Source: Paenarthrobacter sp. Z7-10
Lineage (GTDB): Bacteria; Actinomycetota; Actinomycetes; Actinomycetales; Micrococcaceae
Assembly: GCF_026932795.1 (NCBI RefSeq)
Contig: NZ_JADPVH010000003.1
Coordinates: forward strand, 61,665-125,664
Length of the DNA: 64,000 nucleotides
Direction of reading: 5' to 3'
In this document: piece by piece, positions 55,418 to 63,971 of the stretch
Position numbering within the stretch: position 1 is the stretch's first letter
Layout: every line of letters starts with the position of its first letter
The notes under the pieces: generated by a model
Database searches by the model: none
What the model was told of the DNA's origin: nothing
The model's input: only the letters and a program-made list of their open reading frames with translations
Translations under genes and position numbers: made by a program

Positions 55418-56545
55418 TCAGAGCTGCGGCAGCGCGTCGCGGGAGTCATCGGCGTCCATGCCCGCGGCCTCAAGCAGGTCCACCATCAACGGCCGGAAGA
55501 GCATCACCACAGTTTCACCCTCGAGGCGTTCGATGCCCATCTGTTGGGGGTGCAGCCCCGACGCAATGCCGGAGAGAGTGGAACGGGCGTTCTGCAGATG
55601 CAGCGAGCGCGCGGCGGCCTGCGGATCGGAAAGCCCCGTCGCCAGTTCCTCGACCGCATCCGCCGTATCGATCAGGACCAGCGAGATGGCTTGGATCCCG
55701 TGGTCCGAAAGTGCGGCGTTATTGATGGCGCTGGTCAGCCTGCGGGCGAAAACGCGGCTGTTGCGCAGGGCCAGGTCAATGTAGTCCAGCGACTTGGCCA
55801 AACCCTCGATTTCGTCCTGATAGCGCCGGTATGCGGGAGAAAGGCGCGTGACCTCGCCCGATGATCGGATGGAGGTGCGCATCGAATCCACCAGCACTTG
55901 ACAGTTGCGGGCCCTGATCAGCGCATGCCAAGCCTTGGTCGAATCGCTGTCCGTGAGCGCAACGGCACATTCGCGAAGCACCTTGGCGAGCTGTCCCAGC
56001 AGTCTGTTCAGATCATTTTTCGGCTCCCGGCGGGGATCGCGCGGGGTCAAGAAGGCGATCGCCAGGGCAAAACAACCGCCGACGACGGCGTCAATGCTGC
56101 GGGTGAATGGCCCGCCTGCCGGTACGGGCAAAAGGACCACGAGCAGCGACTGCAAACCAAGTTGGGTGGTGAAGATGTTCCCGCCGTCCAGGAATCTGGC
56201 CAGCATGATGGACAAGAAGAGCACGAGGGCGGCCTGCCAGATCCCCGAGCCCAGCCAATGCAGCAGCAGATCACCCACCACGATCCCCAACGTGCAGCCC
56301 GCACCTACCTCCAAGACCCTGCGGAGCCGGGGATCGCGCGAGAAACCCAGCGCGATCATCGACGAAGTGGCGGCGAACAGGGGACCGTTGTGGCCGAGCA
56401 CGTATTGTGCGAAGGCGTAGGCTCCGACCGCACAAATAGTGATCTGCCCGGCCGGCAGCAGGGACCTCGAACTGCGCCGCAGGCCCACCCTGGTTCTGGA
56501 CTTCAGGAAGCCCAGGGCAGCTGTGGGTCCCTTTCCGCTCGGCAT
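55418..56545 (-). CDS. FUSC / aromatic acid exporter-like membrane protein (second copy)
   Basis: A 375-residue FUSC-family protein, with six membrane segments in residues 35-165 (GHNGPLFAATSSMIALGFSRDPRLRRVLE is the family's first-loop region) and a helical cytoplasmic domain (170-375). It is the same length as the protein at 48786 but the two are clearly divergent. It is 36 bp upstream of radA on the same strand, an order I have seen in other Micrococcaceae. The substrate is unknown. Confidence 0.82.
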   Translation of the reverse strand: MPSGKGPTAALGFLKSRTRVGLRRSSRSLLPAGQITICAVGAYAFAQYVLGHNGPLFAATSSMIALGFSRDPRLRRVLEVGAGCTLGIVVGDLLLHWLGSGIWQAALVLFLSIMLARFLDGGNIFTTQLGLQSLLVVLLPVPAGGPFTRSIDAVVGGCFALAIAFLTPRDPRREPKNDLNRLLGQLAKVLRECAVALTDSDSTKAWHALIRARNCQVLVDSMRTSIRSSGEVTRLSPAYRRYQDEIEGLAKSLDYIDLALRNSRVFARRLTSAINNAALSDHGIQAISLVLIDTADAVEELATGLSDPQAAARSLHLQNARSTLSGIASGLHPQQMGIERLEGETVVMLFRPLMVDLLEAAGMDADDSRDALPQL

Positions 56546-56908
56546 GCGCCAAGTCTAGGCGCAGGCCGTCCCCGCCGCCGCAGCCGCCGCAATCCCAGGA
56601 GGGGCCGCTGCTGCGGCAGCGGTCCAAGCCGCCGCGGTCCCGAAGCAACGCCGTCGCCGCCGGCACAGTGTCGAAGCAACCGCCGCCGCTGCGGTCGACG
56701 ACAACAATGCCGCTGCTGTTTACCGTGTGTTCACCTTGCTTTACCTGTCCCGTTACCTCTCCGGCATAACTTCGAAGAGGACACAGTCCCGGACAGCTCA
56801 TGCATTGGCCAACCAATGCGCCGGCCTCCGGGTGGCTCCGCCGATTTTGAAAGGTCCCACAGTGGGGTCTTCGACTCTCAGCTATTTCCCTGGAAAGGGG
56901 CAACACCA
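56546..56908. other. Gene-free region upstream of pstS
   Basis: This 363-bp gap holds no credible gene. Its first 150 bp (about 56560-56710) is rich in GCC/GCN and GTC triplets of low complexity; the middle holds four PHO-box-like repeats (56718-56757); the rest is the pstS leader ending in a GGAAAGGGG ribosome site. Confidence 0.7.
56718..56757 (+). promoter_or_regulatory. PHO box: four PhoP direct repeats
   Basis: GTTTACC (56718), GTTCACC (56729), CTTTACC (56739) and CGTTACC (56751) repeat at 11, 10 and 12 bp. This matches actinobacterial PhoP sites, direct repeats of about 11 bp built on GTTCACC. The array lies about 150 bp before the pstS start and should switch on the pst operon when phosphate is low. 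Confidence 0.75.
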
Positions 56909-58030
56909 GTGAAGGTTCTTCGCTTTGGCCGCGTTGCGGCAGTTATCGCCGCCGGCGCTCTGGCATTGACCGCATGCGGCGGCTCCAACACCGGTGCGTC
57001 AGCACCGGGAGCGGGAAGCAACTCCGGTGGCTCATCGAGAACGGAAAGCCTCAGCGGCACGATCACGGCTGGCGGATCCAGCGCGCAGGCCAACGCCCAG
57101 GCGGCCTGGACGGCGGGATTCAAGGCGCAGGCCCCGGGTGTAACCGTCAACTACGACAAGTCGCAGGGCTCCGGCGGCGGCGTTACCAACTTTCTCGCCG
57201 GTACGTATGACTTTGCCGGTTCGGATGCCTACCTTAAGCCGGATCAGGCCGCCAAAGCGCAGGAAAAGTGCGGTCCCGGTGGCGCGGTGAACCTACCGGT
57301 TTATACCGACGGCGTTGCCATTATCTTCAACCTCAAGGGCGTCGATAAACTGCAGCTTTCTTCCGACACGCTCGCGAAAATCTTCGCGCAGAAGATCAAG
57401 AGCTGGGACGACGCTGCCATCAAGGCGGACAACCCCGGCGTGACGCTGCCAAGTACCGCAATCACCACTGTGACGCGTTCGGACGGATCCGGGACCACGC
57501 AGAACTTCAGCAACTACCTGCACCAGGTTGCACCCGGCGTCTGGACCAGCCCGGTCAGTAATAAGTGGCCCATTGCGGGCTCATCCGCTCAGCAGGGTGG
57601 CTCAGGCGTGGTCAATACGGTCAAGGCCGGCGACGGCACCATCGGTTACGCGGACCACAGCTCCATCGGTGATGTTAAGGCAGCCTCCATCAAGGCCGGC
57701 AGTACCTATGTCGCCTTCAGCCAGGACGCCGTCACCAAGGCCATCGCGGCAGCCGTGACACCGGCGAAGACCACCGTGGCCGGTGACCTGTCCCAGGATA
57801 TCGACTACACCAAGCTGACCTCGGGAGACGCCTACCCGATCCCGCTGATCTCCTACGACATCCTCTGCACTAAGTTCAAGGATGCCAAGCAGGCGAAACT
57901 TGTTACCGCCTACATTGGCTACATCATCAGCGACCAGGGTCAGAAGATCGCCGCCAAGAATGCAGGCTCCGCACCCATTCCGGCCGATCTGGCGACAAAA
58001 ATCAGCGCCACACTGAAGACGATTTCCTAA
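56909..58030 (+). CDS. pstS: Phosphate-binding lipoprotein PstS
   Basis: A 373-residue periplasm-side phosphate-binding protein of the high-affinity ABC importer. The signal peptide ends in the lipobox ALTAC (cysteine residue 23), followed by a Gly/Ser linker. Binding-site stretches are TAGGSSAQANAQ, YDKSQGSGGGVTNF and VTRSDGSGTTQNF, which hold the serine, aspartate and arginine contacts to phosphate. The start is GTG with GGAAAGGGG upstream. PHO-box repeats precede it, and a terminator separates it from pstC. Confidence 0.96.
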   Translation: MKVLRFGRVAAVIAAGALALTACGGSNTGASAPGAGSNSGGSSRTESLSGTITAGGSSAQANAQAAWTAGFKAQAPGVTVNYDKSQGSGGGVTNFLAGTYDFAGSDAYLKPDQAAKAQEKCGPGGAVNLPVYTDGVAIIFNLKGVDKLQLSSDTLAKIFAQKIKSWDDAAIKADNPGVTLPSTAITTVTRSDGSGTTQNFSNYLHQVAPGVWTSPVSNKWPIAGSSAQQGGSGVVNTVKAGDGTIGYADHSSIGDVKAASIKAGSTYVAFSQDAVTKAIAAAVTPAKTTVAGDLSQDIDYTKLTSGDAYPIPLISYDILCTKFKDAKQAKLVTAYIGYIISDQGQKIAAKNAGSAPIPADLATKISATLKTIS

Positions 58031-58048
58031 TCCTGGCAACTCAGCCGG

Positions 58049-58088
58049 ATCCGGATTTCCCTGCTCCGGCGGGGAAATCCGGATTTTT
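58049..58088 (+). terminator. Intra-operon terminator between pstS and pstC
   Basis: A perfect 13-bp stem (58049-58061 with 58072-58084) around a ten-base loop is followed by TTTTT. It lies 19 bp after the pstS stop and should partly end transcription so that more PstS than PstCAB is made. Confidence 0.85.
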
Positions 58089-58130
58089 CGAGTTGTCCAC
58101 TCCGCCCTACCCCGTCCAAGGAAGCATTAC

Positions 58131-59216
58131 GTGAGCGAATCCTCCAGAGTCGGCCCGAGGATGTCGGCTGCCACCAAGGCACGGCCGGCAGACCGTATAT
58201 TCCGCCTGCTCAGCACCTCGGCTGCGGTTTCCATCATGGTCATCCTGGCCGGGGTGGCACTGTTCCTGATCGTCAGGTCGCTGCCGGCCATCCTGGCCAA
58301 CTGGCAGACCACGCCGGAATTGAGCACCGGCCCCACGGGCGGCTTCGCCAGCTTTTTCAGCTACGTGGGACCGTTGGCCTTCGGCACCGTCTGGGCTTCA
58401 GTGATCGCGCTGCTGATGGCCACCCCCGTCGCCGTCGGGATCGCCCTGTTCATCTCGCACTACAGCCCACGGAAACTGGCGGGTTTCCTCGGCTATATCG
58501 TGGACCTGCTGGCCGCCGTCCCGTCCGTCGTCTTCGGCCTGTGGGGCATCCTGGTGATGCGCCCCTTCCTGCTGCCTATGCAGGTATGGCTCAATGAGTA
58601 CCTGGGCTGGATTCCGCTGTTCAGCGGCAAGGTCACCTCGACCGGTTCCAGCATCCTCACCGGCGCTGTGGTGCTGGCGGTCATGGTTCTGCCGATCATC
58701 ACCTCGATTTCCCGCGAAATCTTCCTGCAGACCCCCAAGCTGCACGAGGAAGCTGCGCTTGCCCTCGGCTCAACCCGCTGGGAGATGATCCGGCTGACGG
58801 TCTTTCCATACGCACGGTCTGGCGTCGTCAGTGCCATCCTGCTGGGGCTGGGTCGGGCCCTGGGGGAGACGATGGCCGTCGCCATGATTATCTCGCCGGC
58901 CATCCTTGTCTCCTTTAAACTGACCACGGAGGGTGAAAATTCTCAGACCATCGCGTCCAATATTGCGCTCAACTTCCCGATCGCCAGTGGACTGCAGCGT
59001 GACGCGCTTATTGGGACGGGTCTGGTGCTCTTCGTGATCTCCCTTGCCGTGAACATGCTTGCGAGGCTGATCCTGAATGCAAAGCCAGGCGGTCGGAAAC
59101 TGTGGGTCAGGCCCAGGACCGAGCCAAGGGCCAAGGCAATAGCCATTGCGGCGGCCGAAGCGGGCGCCGAAACCGCGATCGATACTTCCCAGCGCAGCCC
59201 GGCAGGCCGGTCATGA
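58131..59216 (+). CDS. pstC: Phosphate ABC transporter permease PstC
   Basis: A 361-residue permease with six membrane segments and the inner-membrane transport signature EEAALALGSTRWEMIRLTVFP. GLGRALGETMAVAMI is a PstC marker. The start is GTG (MSESSRVGPR) 42 bp after the terminator's T run. The stop overlaps the pstA start (ATGA). Confidence 0.95.
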   Translation: MSESSRVGPRMSAATKARPADRIFRLLSTSAAVSIMVILAGVALFLIVRSLPAILANWQTTPELSTGPTGGFASFFSYVGPLAFGTVWASVIALLMATPVAVGIALFISHYSPRKLAGFLGYIVDLLAAVPSVVFGLWGILVMRPFLLPMQVWLNEYLGWIPLFSGKVTSTGSSILTGAVVLAVMVLPIITSISREIFLQTPKLHEEAALALGSTRWEMIRLTVFPYARSGVVSAILLGLGRALGETMAVAMIISPAILVSFKLTTEGENSQTIASNIALNFPIASGLQRDALIGTGLVLFVISLAVNMLARLILNAKPGGRKLWVRPRTEPRAKAIAIAAAEAGAETAIDTSQRSPAGRS

Positions 59217-60310
59217 GCGGCTCGGGCACCTTAAAGATCCCAGCGACGCGCAACCGACTGACCACCGGCCAGTTACCGCGCTTCGCCTCCCTTTACACCC
59301 TGGGCGTGGCCTTCGTGCTCGCCGCGGCCGTAATGGGACTGATCGGCTTCAATGCATTCGGACTGGCCGCCTTCACCTCGGTTTTCTACCTGATCCTTAT
59401 TTCCGCGCTCTCGACGGCCATCGAAAACCGGCGCAAGGCAATGGACCGTTTCGTTCGCGGCCTGGTGACGGTGGCGTTCCTGCTGGCTCTTGCTCCGCTG
59501 GTCTCGACCCTGTGGACCGTTTTCAGCAAGGGCATCGGAATCATCTCCCCCGCCTTCGTCTTCACGTCCGGCGGCAGCCCCACGATCAACCCGAACACGT
59601 TGGAGATTGTCAGTTCCCCAGGCGCGCTGCAGGCGATCGTGGGCACGTTGGAGATCACCGGCCTCGCCACCTTGTTCTCCGTTCCGATTGGTTTGCTGAC
59701 CGCGATTTACCTCGTGGAGTACGCGGCGCCCACTTTCTGGCTGCGGCGGGTGGTGAATTTCCTGGTTGATGTGATGACGGGCATTCCCTCCATCGTGGCC
59801 GGTCTGTTTGCCTTCTCGCTTTTCAGCCTGCTGGTCGGCCCGAAGGCGTTCAGCGGACTCTCGGCCGCCGTCGCCCTGTCCGTGCTGATGATTCCCACCG
59901 TGGTGCGCTCCTCGGAGGAAATGCTGCGGCTGGTTCCGGCGGATTTGCGCGAGGCCTCCTATGCGCTGGGCGTGACCAAGTACGTGACCATTATGCGGAT
60001 CGTTGTGCCGACGGCGATCGCCGGCCTGGCGACCGGCGTCACCCTCGCGATCGCCCGCGTCATCGGTGAGACGGCTCCCATTTTCATGGCCGCCAGTTTC
60101 ACCGACGCCTTCAACGGCAACCCGCTCAACGGGCCGATGCAGACTCTTCCGGTGATGGCTTATACCGGATACAAGTTCCCGGGACAGGACATTGCCCTGT
60201 CCAATGACCAGGCCTGGGGGGCGGCGCTGCTGCTGGTGGCGCTGGTGATCGTGCTGAACCTGATTGCGCGGATCATCGCGATGATTTTCGCGCCCAAGAC
60301 CGGCCGCTGA
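59213..60310 (+). CDS. pstA: Phosphate ABC transporter permease PstA
   Basis: A 365-residue permease. It has an extra N-terminal pair of membrane segments (about residues 25-70) before the usual six, which I recall from other actinobacterial PstA proteins. The EAA-loop motif is REASYALGVTKYVTIMRIVVP, followed by ARVIGETAPIF. The ATG at 59213 overlaps pstC by four bases. Confidence 0.95.
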   Translation: MSGSGTLKIPATRNRLTTGQLPRFASLYTLGVAFVLAAAVMGLIGFNAFGLAAFTSVFYLILISALSTAIENRRKAMDRFVRGLVTVAFLLALAPLVSTLWTVFSKGIGIISPAFVFTSGGSPTINPNTLEIVSSPGALQAIVGTLEITGLATLFSVPIGLLTAIYLVEYAAPTFWLRRVVNFLVDVMTGIPSIVAGLFAFSLFSLLVGPKAFSGLSAAVALSVLMIPTVVRSSEEMLRLVPADLREASYALGVTKYVTIMRIVVPTAIAGLATGVTLAIARVIGETAPIFMAASFTDAFNGNPLNGPMQTLPVMAYTGYKFPGQDIALSNDQAWGAALLLVALVIVLNLIARIIAMIFAPKTGR

Positions 60311-60361
60311 GTGTGCAGCCGGAACAGCAGCGAACCAACTTCCACTTCGTCAAGGAAATCG

Positions 60362-61141
60362 ATGTCCAAGAGCGTTAACATAAAAGACCTGAATGTCTAC
60401 TACAGCGATTTCATGGCCGTCCAGGACGTCACCATGGACATTGCTCCCCGATCCGTGACGGCCTTCATCGGCCCGTCGGGCTGCGGCAAGTCCACCCTGT
60501 TGCGGACGTTGAACCGGATGCATGAGGTAATACCCGGCGCGCATGTGCAGGGCCAAGTGCTCGTTGATGGAGACGATCTTTACGGCGCCGGCGTCGATCC
60601 GGTTACCGTGCGCCGGCAGATCGGCATGGTGTTCCAGCGGCCCAACCCCTTCCCGACCATGTCCATCAAGGAAAACGTGCTGGCCGGGGTGCGGCTGAAC
60701 AACAAGCGTATTCCCCGCGCCACTGCCGAGGCTCTGGTGGAGAAGTCACTGCAAGGTGCCAACTTGTGGAATGAGGTCAAGGACCGGCTGGATAAGCCCG
60801 GTCAGGGCCTCTCCGGCGGTCAGCAGCAGCGGCTGTGCATCGCCCGCGCCATCGCCGTCGAACCCGAGGTGCTGCTGATGGATGAGCCATGCTCGGCGCT
60901 GGATCCGATCTCTACCCTGGCCGTCGAGGACCTTATCAACGAGCTGAAGGACAGTTACACCGTGGTGATCGTGACCCATAATATGCAGCAGGCCGCCCGC
61001 GTGTCGGACAAGACCGCGTTCTTCAATATCGCCGGGACGGGCAAGCCGGGACGGCTTATTGAATACTCCGATACCACCACAATCTTCAACAACCCGGTCC
61101 AGCAGGCCACCGAGGACTACGTCTCCGGCCGCTTCGGATAA
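60362..61141 (+). CDS. pstB: Phosphate ABC transporter ATP-binding protein PstB
   Basis: A 259-residue ATPase that powers PstCA. Walker A is GPSGCGKST, the ABC signature is [14 protein letters not shown], Walker B is [13 protein letters not shown] and the switch histidine is in IVTHNMQQA. The start ATG ([10 protein letters not shown]) is 51 bp after pstA. No phoU follows; the convergent DUF47 gene, a PhoU-like family, lies beyond the PiT gene. Confidence 0.97.
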   Translation: MSKSVNIKDLNVYYSDFMAVQDVTMDIAPRSVTAFIGPSGCGKSTLLRTLNRMHEVIPGAHVQGQVLVDGDDLYGAGVDPVTVRRQIGMVFQRPNPFPTMSIKENVLAGVRLNNKRIPRATAEALVEKSLQGANLWNEVKDRLDKPGQGLSGGQQQRLCIARAIAVEPEVLLMDEPCSALDPISTLAVEDLINELKDSYTVVIVTHNMQQAARVSDKTAFFNIAGTGKPGRLIEYSDTTTIFNNPVQQATEDYVSGRFG

Positions 61142-61154
61142 CCGGCGCCCGACT

Positions 61155-62165
61155 CTAAAGGAGCGGCGAAACAGCGAGGAACAGGATGCCGCCCAGCAGT
61201 GCGGAGGCAAGGGGGGTGGCGATCCAGGCGCCGAGGATCCGCAGCCAGAGCCGGCCATTCGTGGCGGAAATGCGCTGATTGATCCCCGCTCCCACGATCG
61301 AAGACGTCACGGTGTGTGTGGTGGACAGCGGGAGGTGCAGCCCGATCGCACCGACGAAGAGCAGCACAAAACTTACCAGCTGTGCCACCAGCCCCCGCAT
61401 TGGATCTATTTTGGTCAGCCGGCTGCCCAGCGTGTGGGAGATCCGCCAGCCTCCGGCCAGCGTGCCGGCGGCGAGCAGGACAGCGGGAAAGAGCTGCGCC
61501 CAGACCGGAACGCGGCCCTCCGATAGCAGACCGGCGGCGGCCAGCGCAAGCAGTATGACCATCGTCGTCCGCTGCCCATCCTGAAGCCCGTGGCCAAAGG
61601 CGACGGCGGCACTGCCCACCGCCTGGCCGCGCCGGACACGGCGGTTGACGAAGCTGGGCTGGGAGTGCCGGGTAGCCCAGACGGCTGGGTATACCGCCAG
61701 GAAGGACAAGGCGAAGGCGATCACCGGAGAGATCAGCAGCGGAACGGCCACCAGCCAGAGAATGGTGGAGTCCATTCCCCGCAGTGGTGCTTCGCCACGC
61801 AGCAACGAAGCGCCCGCTGCCCCGGCGATCCCGCCTATCAGCGCATGCGTGGACGACGACGGGTAACCGCGCCGCCACTGGTACACGCCCCAAATGCAGG
61901 CGCCCGCAAGACCGGCCGCCAGCAGACCAAGCCCGGGAGGGCCCGGGGGAACGGCGAACAGACGGTCTTTGAGGGCGACGGCGAGCGAAACGCTCAGCAG
62001 GGCACCGACCAGGTTGAACAGGGCCGCCAGGATCACAGCCACGGTGGGCGTCAGGGACCGGGTCCGTACGGCCACGGCCACGGCGGAGGAGACATCACGG
62101 AAACCGTTGAGGAACGCGAAGACTGCGGCCAGGGTGCAGACCAGTCCCAGCAGGAACAGCTGCAC
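61155..62165 (-). CDS. Inorganic phosphate transporter, PiT family
   Basis: A 336-residue low-affinity phosphate (metal-phosphate) symporter with about ten membrane segments. The two PiT signatures are GFRDVSSAVAVAVRTR near residue 20-35 and STTHTVTSSIVGAGIN near the C-terminus, with SSSTHALIGGIAG in the middle. The GTG start follows directly on the TAG stop of the DUF47 gene, so the two are translated together. It converges with pstB with a 13-bp gap, so high- and low-affinity uptake are encoded tail to tail. Confidence 0.93.
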   Translation of the reverse strand: MQLFLLGLVCTLAAVFAFLNGFRDVSSAVAVAVRTRSLTPTVAVILAALFNLVGALLSVSLAVALKDRLFAVPPGPPGLGLLAAGLAGACIWGVYQWRRGYPSSSTHALIGGIAGAAGASLLRGEAPLRGMDSTILWLVAVPLLISPVIAFALSFLAVYPAVWATRHSQPSFVNRRVRRGQAVGSAAVAFGHGLQDGQRTTMVILLALAAAGLLSEGRVPVWAQLFPAVLLAAGTLAGGWRISHTLGSRLTKIDPMRGLVAQLVSFVLLFVGAIGLHLPLSTTHTVTSSIVGAGINQRISATNGRLWLRILGAWIATPLASALLGGILFLAVSPLL

Positions 62166-62783
62166 CTACGATTCCTGCACGATGATGCTGCCCACCTGGG
62201 TGGCCACCCGGCGCATCTCCCTTGTCACATCCACCAGTTGGTCCGCGATGTCTCGGTACCGGGCGTACTGAAGGGGTGTGTTGTCCTTGAGTAGTTCGCT
62301 GACGAAGACCCGGTGAGTACGCTCCGCGCGCTTGGCCAGCCGCAGGATCTCGATCCAGTATTCCTCCAATTGATCCAGATCCTCCAGTTTGTGCATCGCC
62401 TCGACAGTCAGCTCGGCCTGGCGGGCGATGACCTCCAGCTGATCGGAGGCCCGGCGGGGGATGCGCTCCAGTTTGTACAGCGCGATCAGCTCCGCGGCGC
62501 CATCGAGCTTCTCCATCGCCTCGGTCAGATACCGCGAAAGTGCGTACAGGTCCTCGCGCGGCAGGGGATTGATGAAGCTGGTGCGCATGTGAGTCAGCAG
62601 AGCCGCATGCAGCTCGGTGCAGGTGGCGTCCTGCTGGTGCAGCCGCTCGGCCAGCGCGTCAAAATCCTGTGGCGCGGCGCCCAACAGTTCCGAGAGGGTG
62701 TGCACGCCCAGCACGATTTGCCCGGCCATTTTCGCCAGGATGTGGAGTCCGGCTCTCTCCTGCGGAAACAGGCGAAGTTTCAT
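62166..62783 (-). CDS. DUF47 (PhoU-like) family protein
   Basis: A 205-residue all-helical protein of the DUF47/PhoU_div family, which is nearly always paired with PiT transporters and thought to regulate them. The start MKLRLFPQERAGLHILAKMA is fixed by homology and by GGAAGGG upstream; an in-frame codon at 62885 would add a basic stretch unlike the family. PhoU-type metal-binding acidic/helix patterns occur in HKLEDLDQLEEYW and DIADQLVDVTREM. Confidence 0.9.
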   Translation of the reverse strand: MKLRLFPQERAGLHILAKMAGQIVLGVHTLSELLGAAPQDFDALAERLHQQDATCTELHAALLTHMRTSFINPLPREDLYALSRYLTEAMEKLDGAAELIALYKLERIPRRASDQLEVIARQAELTVEAMHKLEDLDQLEEYWIEILRLAKRAERTHRVFVSELLKDNTPLQYARYRDIADQLVDVTREMRRVATQVGSIIVQES

Positions 62784-63026
62784 GGCGGTGCCCTTCCGAT
62801 CGGATCTCCGGCGGCCATCCGCGGCATGGGCACGTGGAGGCAGGAACTTGGGCATAAAAATGGTGCCGAACCGGGAGCGCCTCACGGCGTTAGGCCGCTC
62901 AAAGCGGCTAAAAAGTGGAGCCCGGGGGTTCCGCAGTTCGACACCACCATCAGTTTTCTACTTTGGCGGGTCCATGTCAAACACCCTGTGCGGTCGCGGT
63001 GCATATCCGGCGTCTGCTGGGCCACT

Positions 63027-63089
63027 GCGCCAGTCCAATCCGGTGCGGCGCCGGTCCAATCCGGCTCGAGCTAGTCCAATTCGCCGAGC
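63027..63089. repeat. Three imperfect 20-21-bp repeats
   Basis: Units begin at 63027, 63048 and about 63069; each contains GTCCAAT and the first two share GTCCAATCCGG. The array covers the end of the gene-free 62784-63070 gap and the last codons of the following gene. Confidence 0.7.
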
Positions 63090-63718
63090 CGCCAGGCGGC
63101 TGCGGCGCTTTCCAGGTCCTCTGCCGTTTTCACCAGCTGGTGGGCATTTCGGGTCAGCTTGCCGGCATGGTCGCCATTGGCAGGCTCACGGTCGTCGGCC
63201 ACCCGGGACTGGCCAAGGGCCACTACCCGGCAGAAGGCGGCAGAGCGTTCCAGCGCCACGTCGAATTCACCATCAAATGCGCCGGAGAGGATGGCATCAG
63301 CCATCGTTTTGAGCTCGTCCGCCCCCGGCGGTTCAGCAACCCCGGCCACGGCATGCGCCACCTGCGCCGTGTCTTTGCCCGCTTTGAAGTACACGGAAAC
63401 CCGGTGCGGATCCTGCACGGTGGCCGCCCGGAGTGCGTAGAGCCGCCACAGGGCACCGGGAAGCGATCGGGCCGGACTTTCGGCCCACAGCTCGGCGATG
63501 ACCTCCAGGCCCTGCTGATCCGCCAATTTCACCAGCCGCTTGGTGACGGCAGGGTCGTCGCTTTCCCGACCGCGGTGCACGAGCGCGTGGGCGGCCAAGT
63601 GCGCCGCCTCCGAAACCCTGGCCGGATCCGCACCACCGGCAAAGGGTTCGAAATCCATCGGTGCAAAAGGCAGCGGCCGGTGTGGCCGCGGGACACTGGA
63701 TCCTGTTGCTTCACTCAT
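63071..63718 (-). CDS. Conserved hypothetical cytoplasmic protein
   Basis: A 215-residue protein, mostly alpha-helical, with no signal or membrane segment. The N-terminus is proline-rich (SSVPRPHRPLPFAPMDFEPF); helices follow with ARVSEAAHLAAHALVHRGR and DPAVTKRLVKLADQQGLEVIAE, then LPGALWRLYALRAATVQDP. It resembles actinobacterial proteins annotated only as hypothetical; I recognise no domain. It diverges from the tRNA-Lys gene, 169 bp apart. Confidence 0.8.
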   Translation of the reverse strand: MSEATGSSVPRPHRPLPFAPMDFEPFAGGADPARVSEAAHLAAHALVHRGRESDDPAVTKRLVKLADQQGLEVIAELWAESPARSLPGALWRLYALRAATVQDPHRVSVYFKAGKDTAQVAHAVAGVAEPPGADELKTMADAILSGAFDGEFDVALERSAAFCRVVALGQSRVADDREPANGDHAGKLTRNAHQLVKTAEDLESAAAAWRLGELD

Positions 63719-63842
63719 ATCCCGACACTACTCCTGTGCTTTTGGCTGGTCGAGATCCGGGCCGGACTGCCAGCCTGCTCCCGCCTTGGGCCCGAACAGC
63801 CCTGCAGGCCGCGGCGATTGCCGGCCGCGGGGGTGTGTGCGC

Positions 63843-63848
63843 TATTCT
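63843..63848 (+). promoter_or_regulatory. Predicted -10 box of tRNA-Lys
   Basis: TATTCT lies 40 bp before the tRNA. A possible -35, TTGCCG at 63818-63823, gives a long 19-bp spacer. Confidence 0.45.
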
Positions 63849-63887
63849 AGGTAGCGTCCGCAGCAGGTTGTTGCCGTGGGCTGGTAT

Positions 63888-63963
63888 GGGCCTTTAGCTC
63901 AGTTGGTAGAGCATCGGACTTTTAATCCGTGGGTCGTGGGTTCGAGCCCCACAGGGCCCACCA
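63888..63963 (+). tRNA. tRNA-Lys (anticodon TTT)
   Basis: The 73-base body plus an encoded CCA (63961-63963) folds as a cloverleaf: acceptor GGGCCTT with AGGGCCC, D-arm AGCTCAGTTGGTAGAGC, anticodon loop CTTTTAA with TTT at 63921-63923, and T-arm GTGGGTTCGAGCCCCAC. It reads AAA and AAG lysine codons. Confidence 0.97.
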
Positions 63964-63971
63964 AAAGCAGC

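Noticed and set aside
62888..62915. Hairpin CCGCT-CAA-AGCGG as a terminator
   Set aside because: The stem is only about six base pairs and has no T run in the direction of the minus-strand genes.
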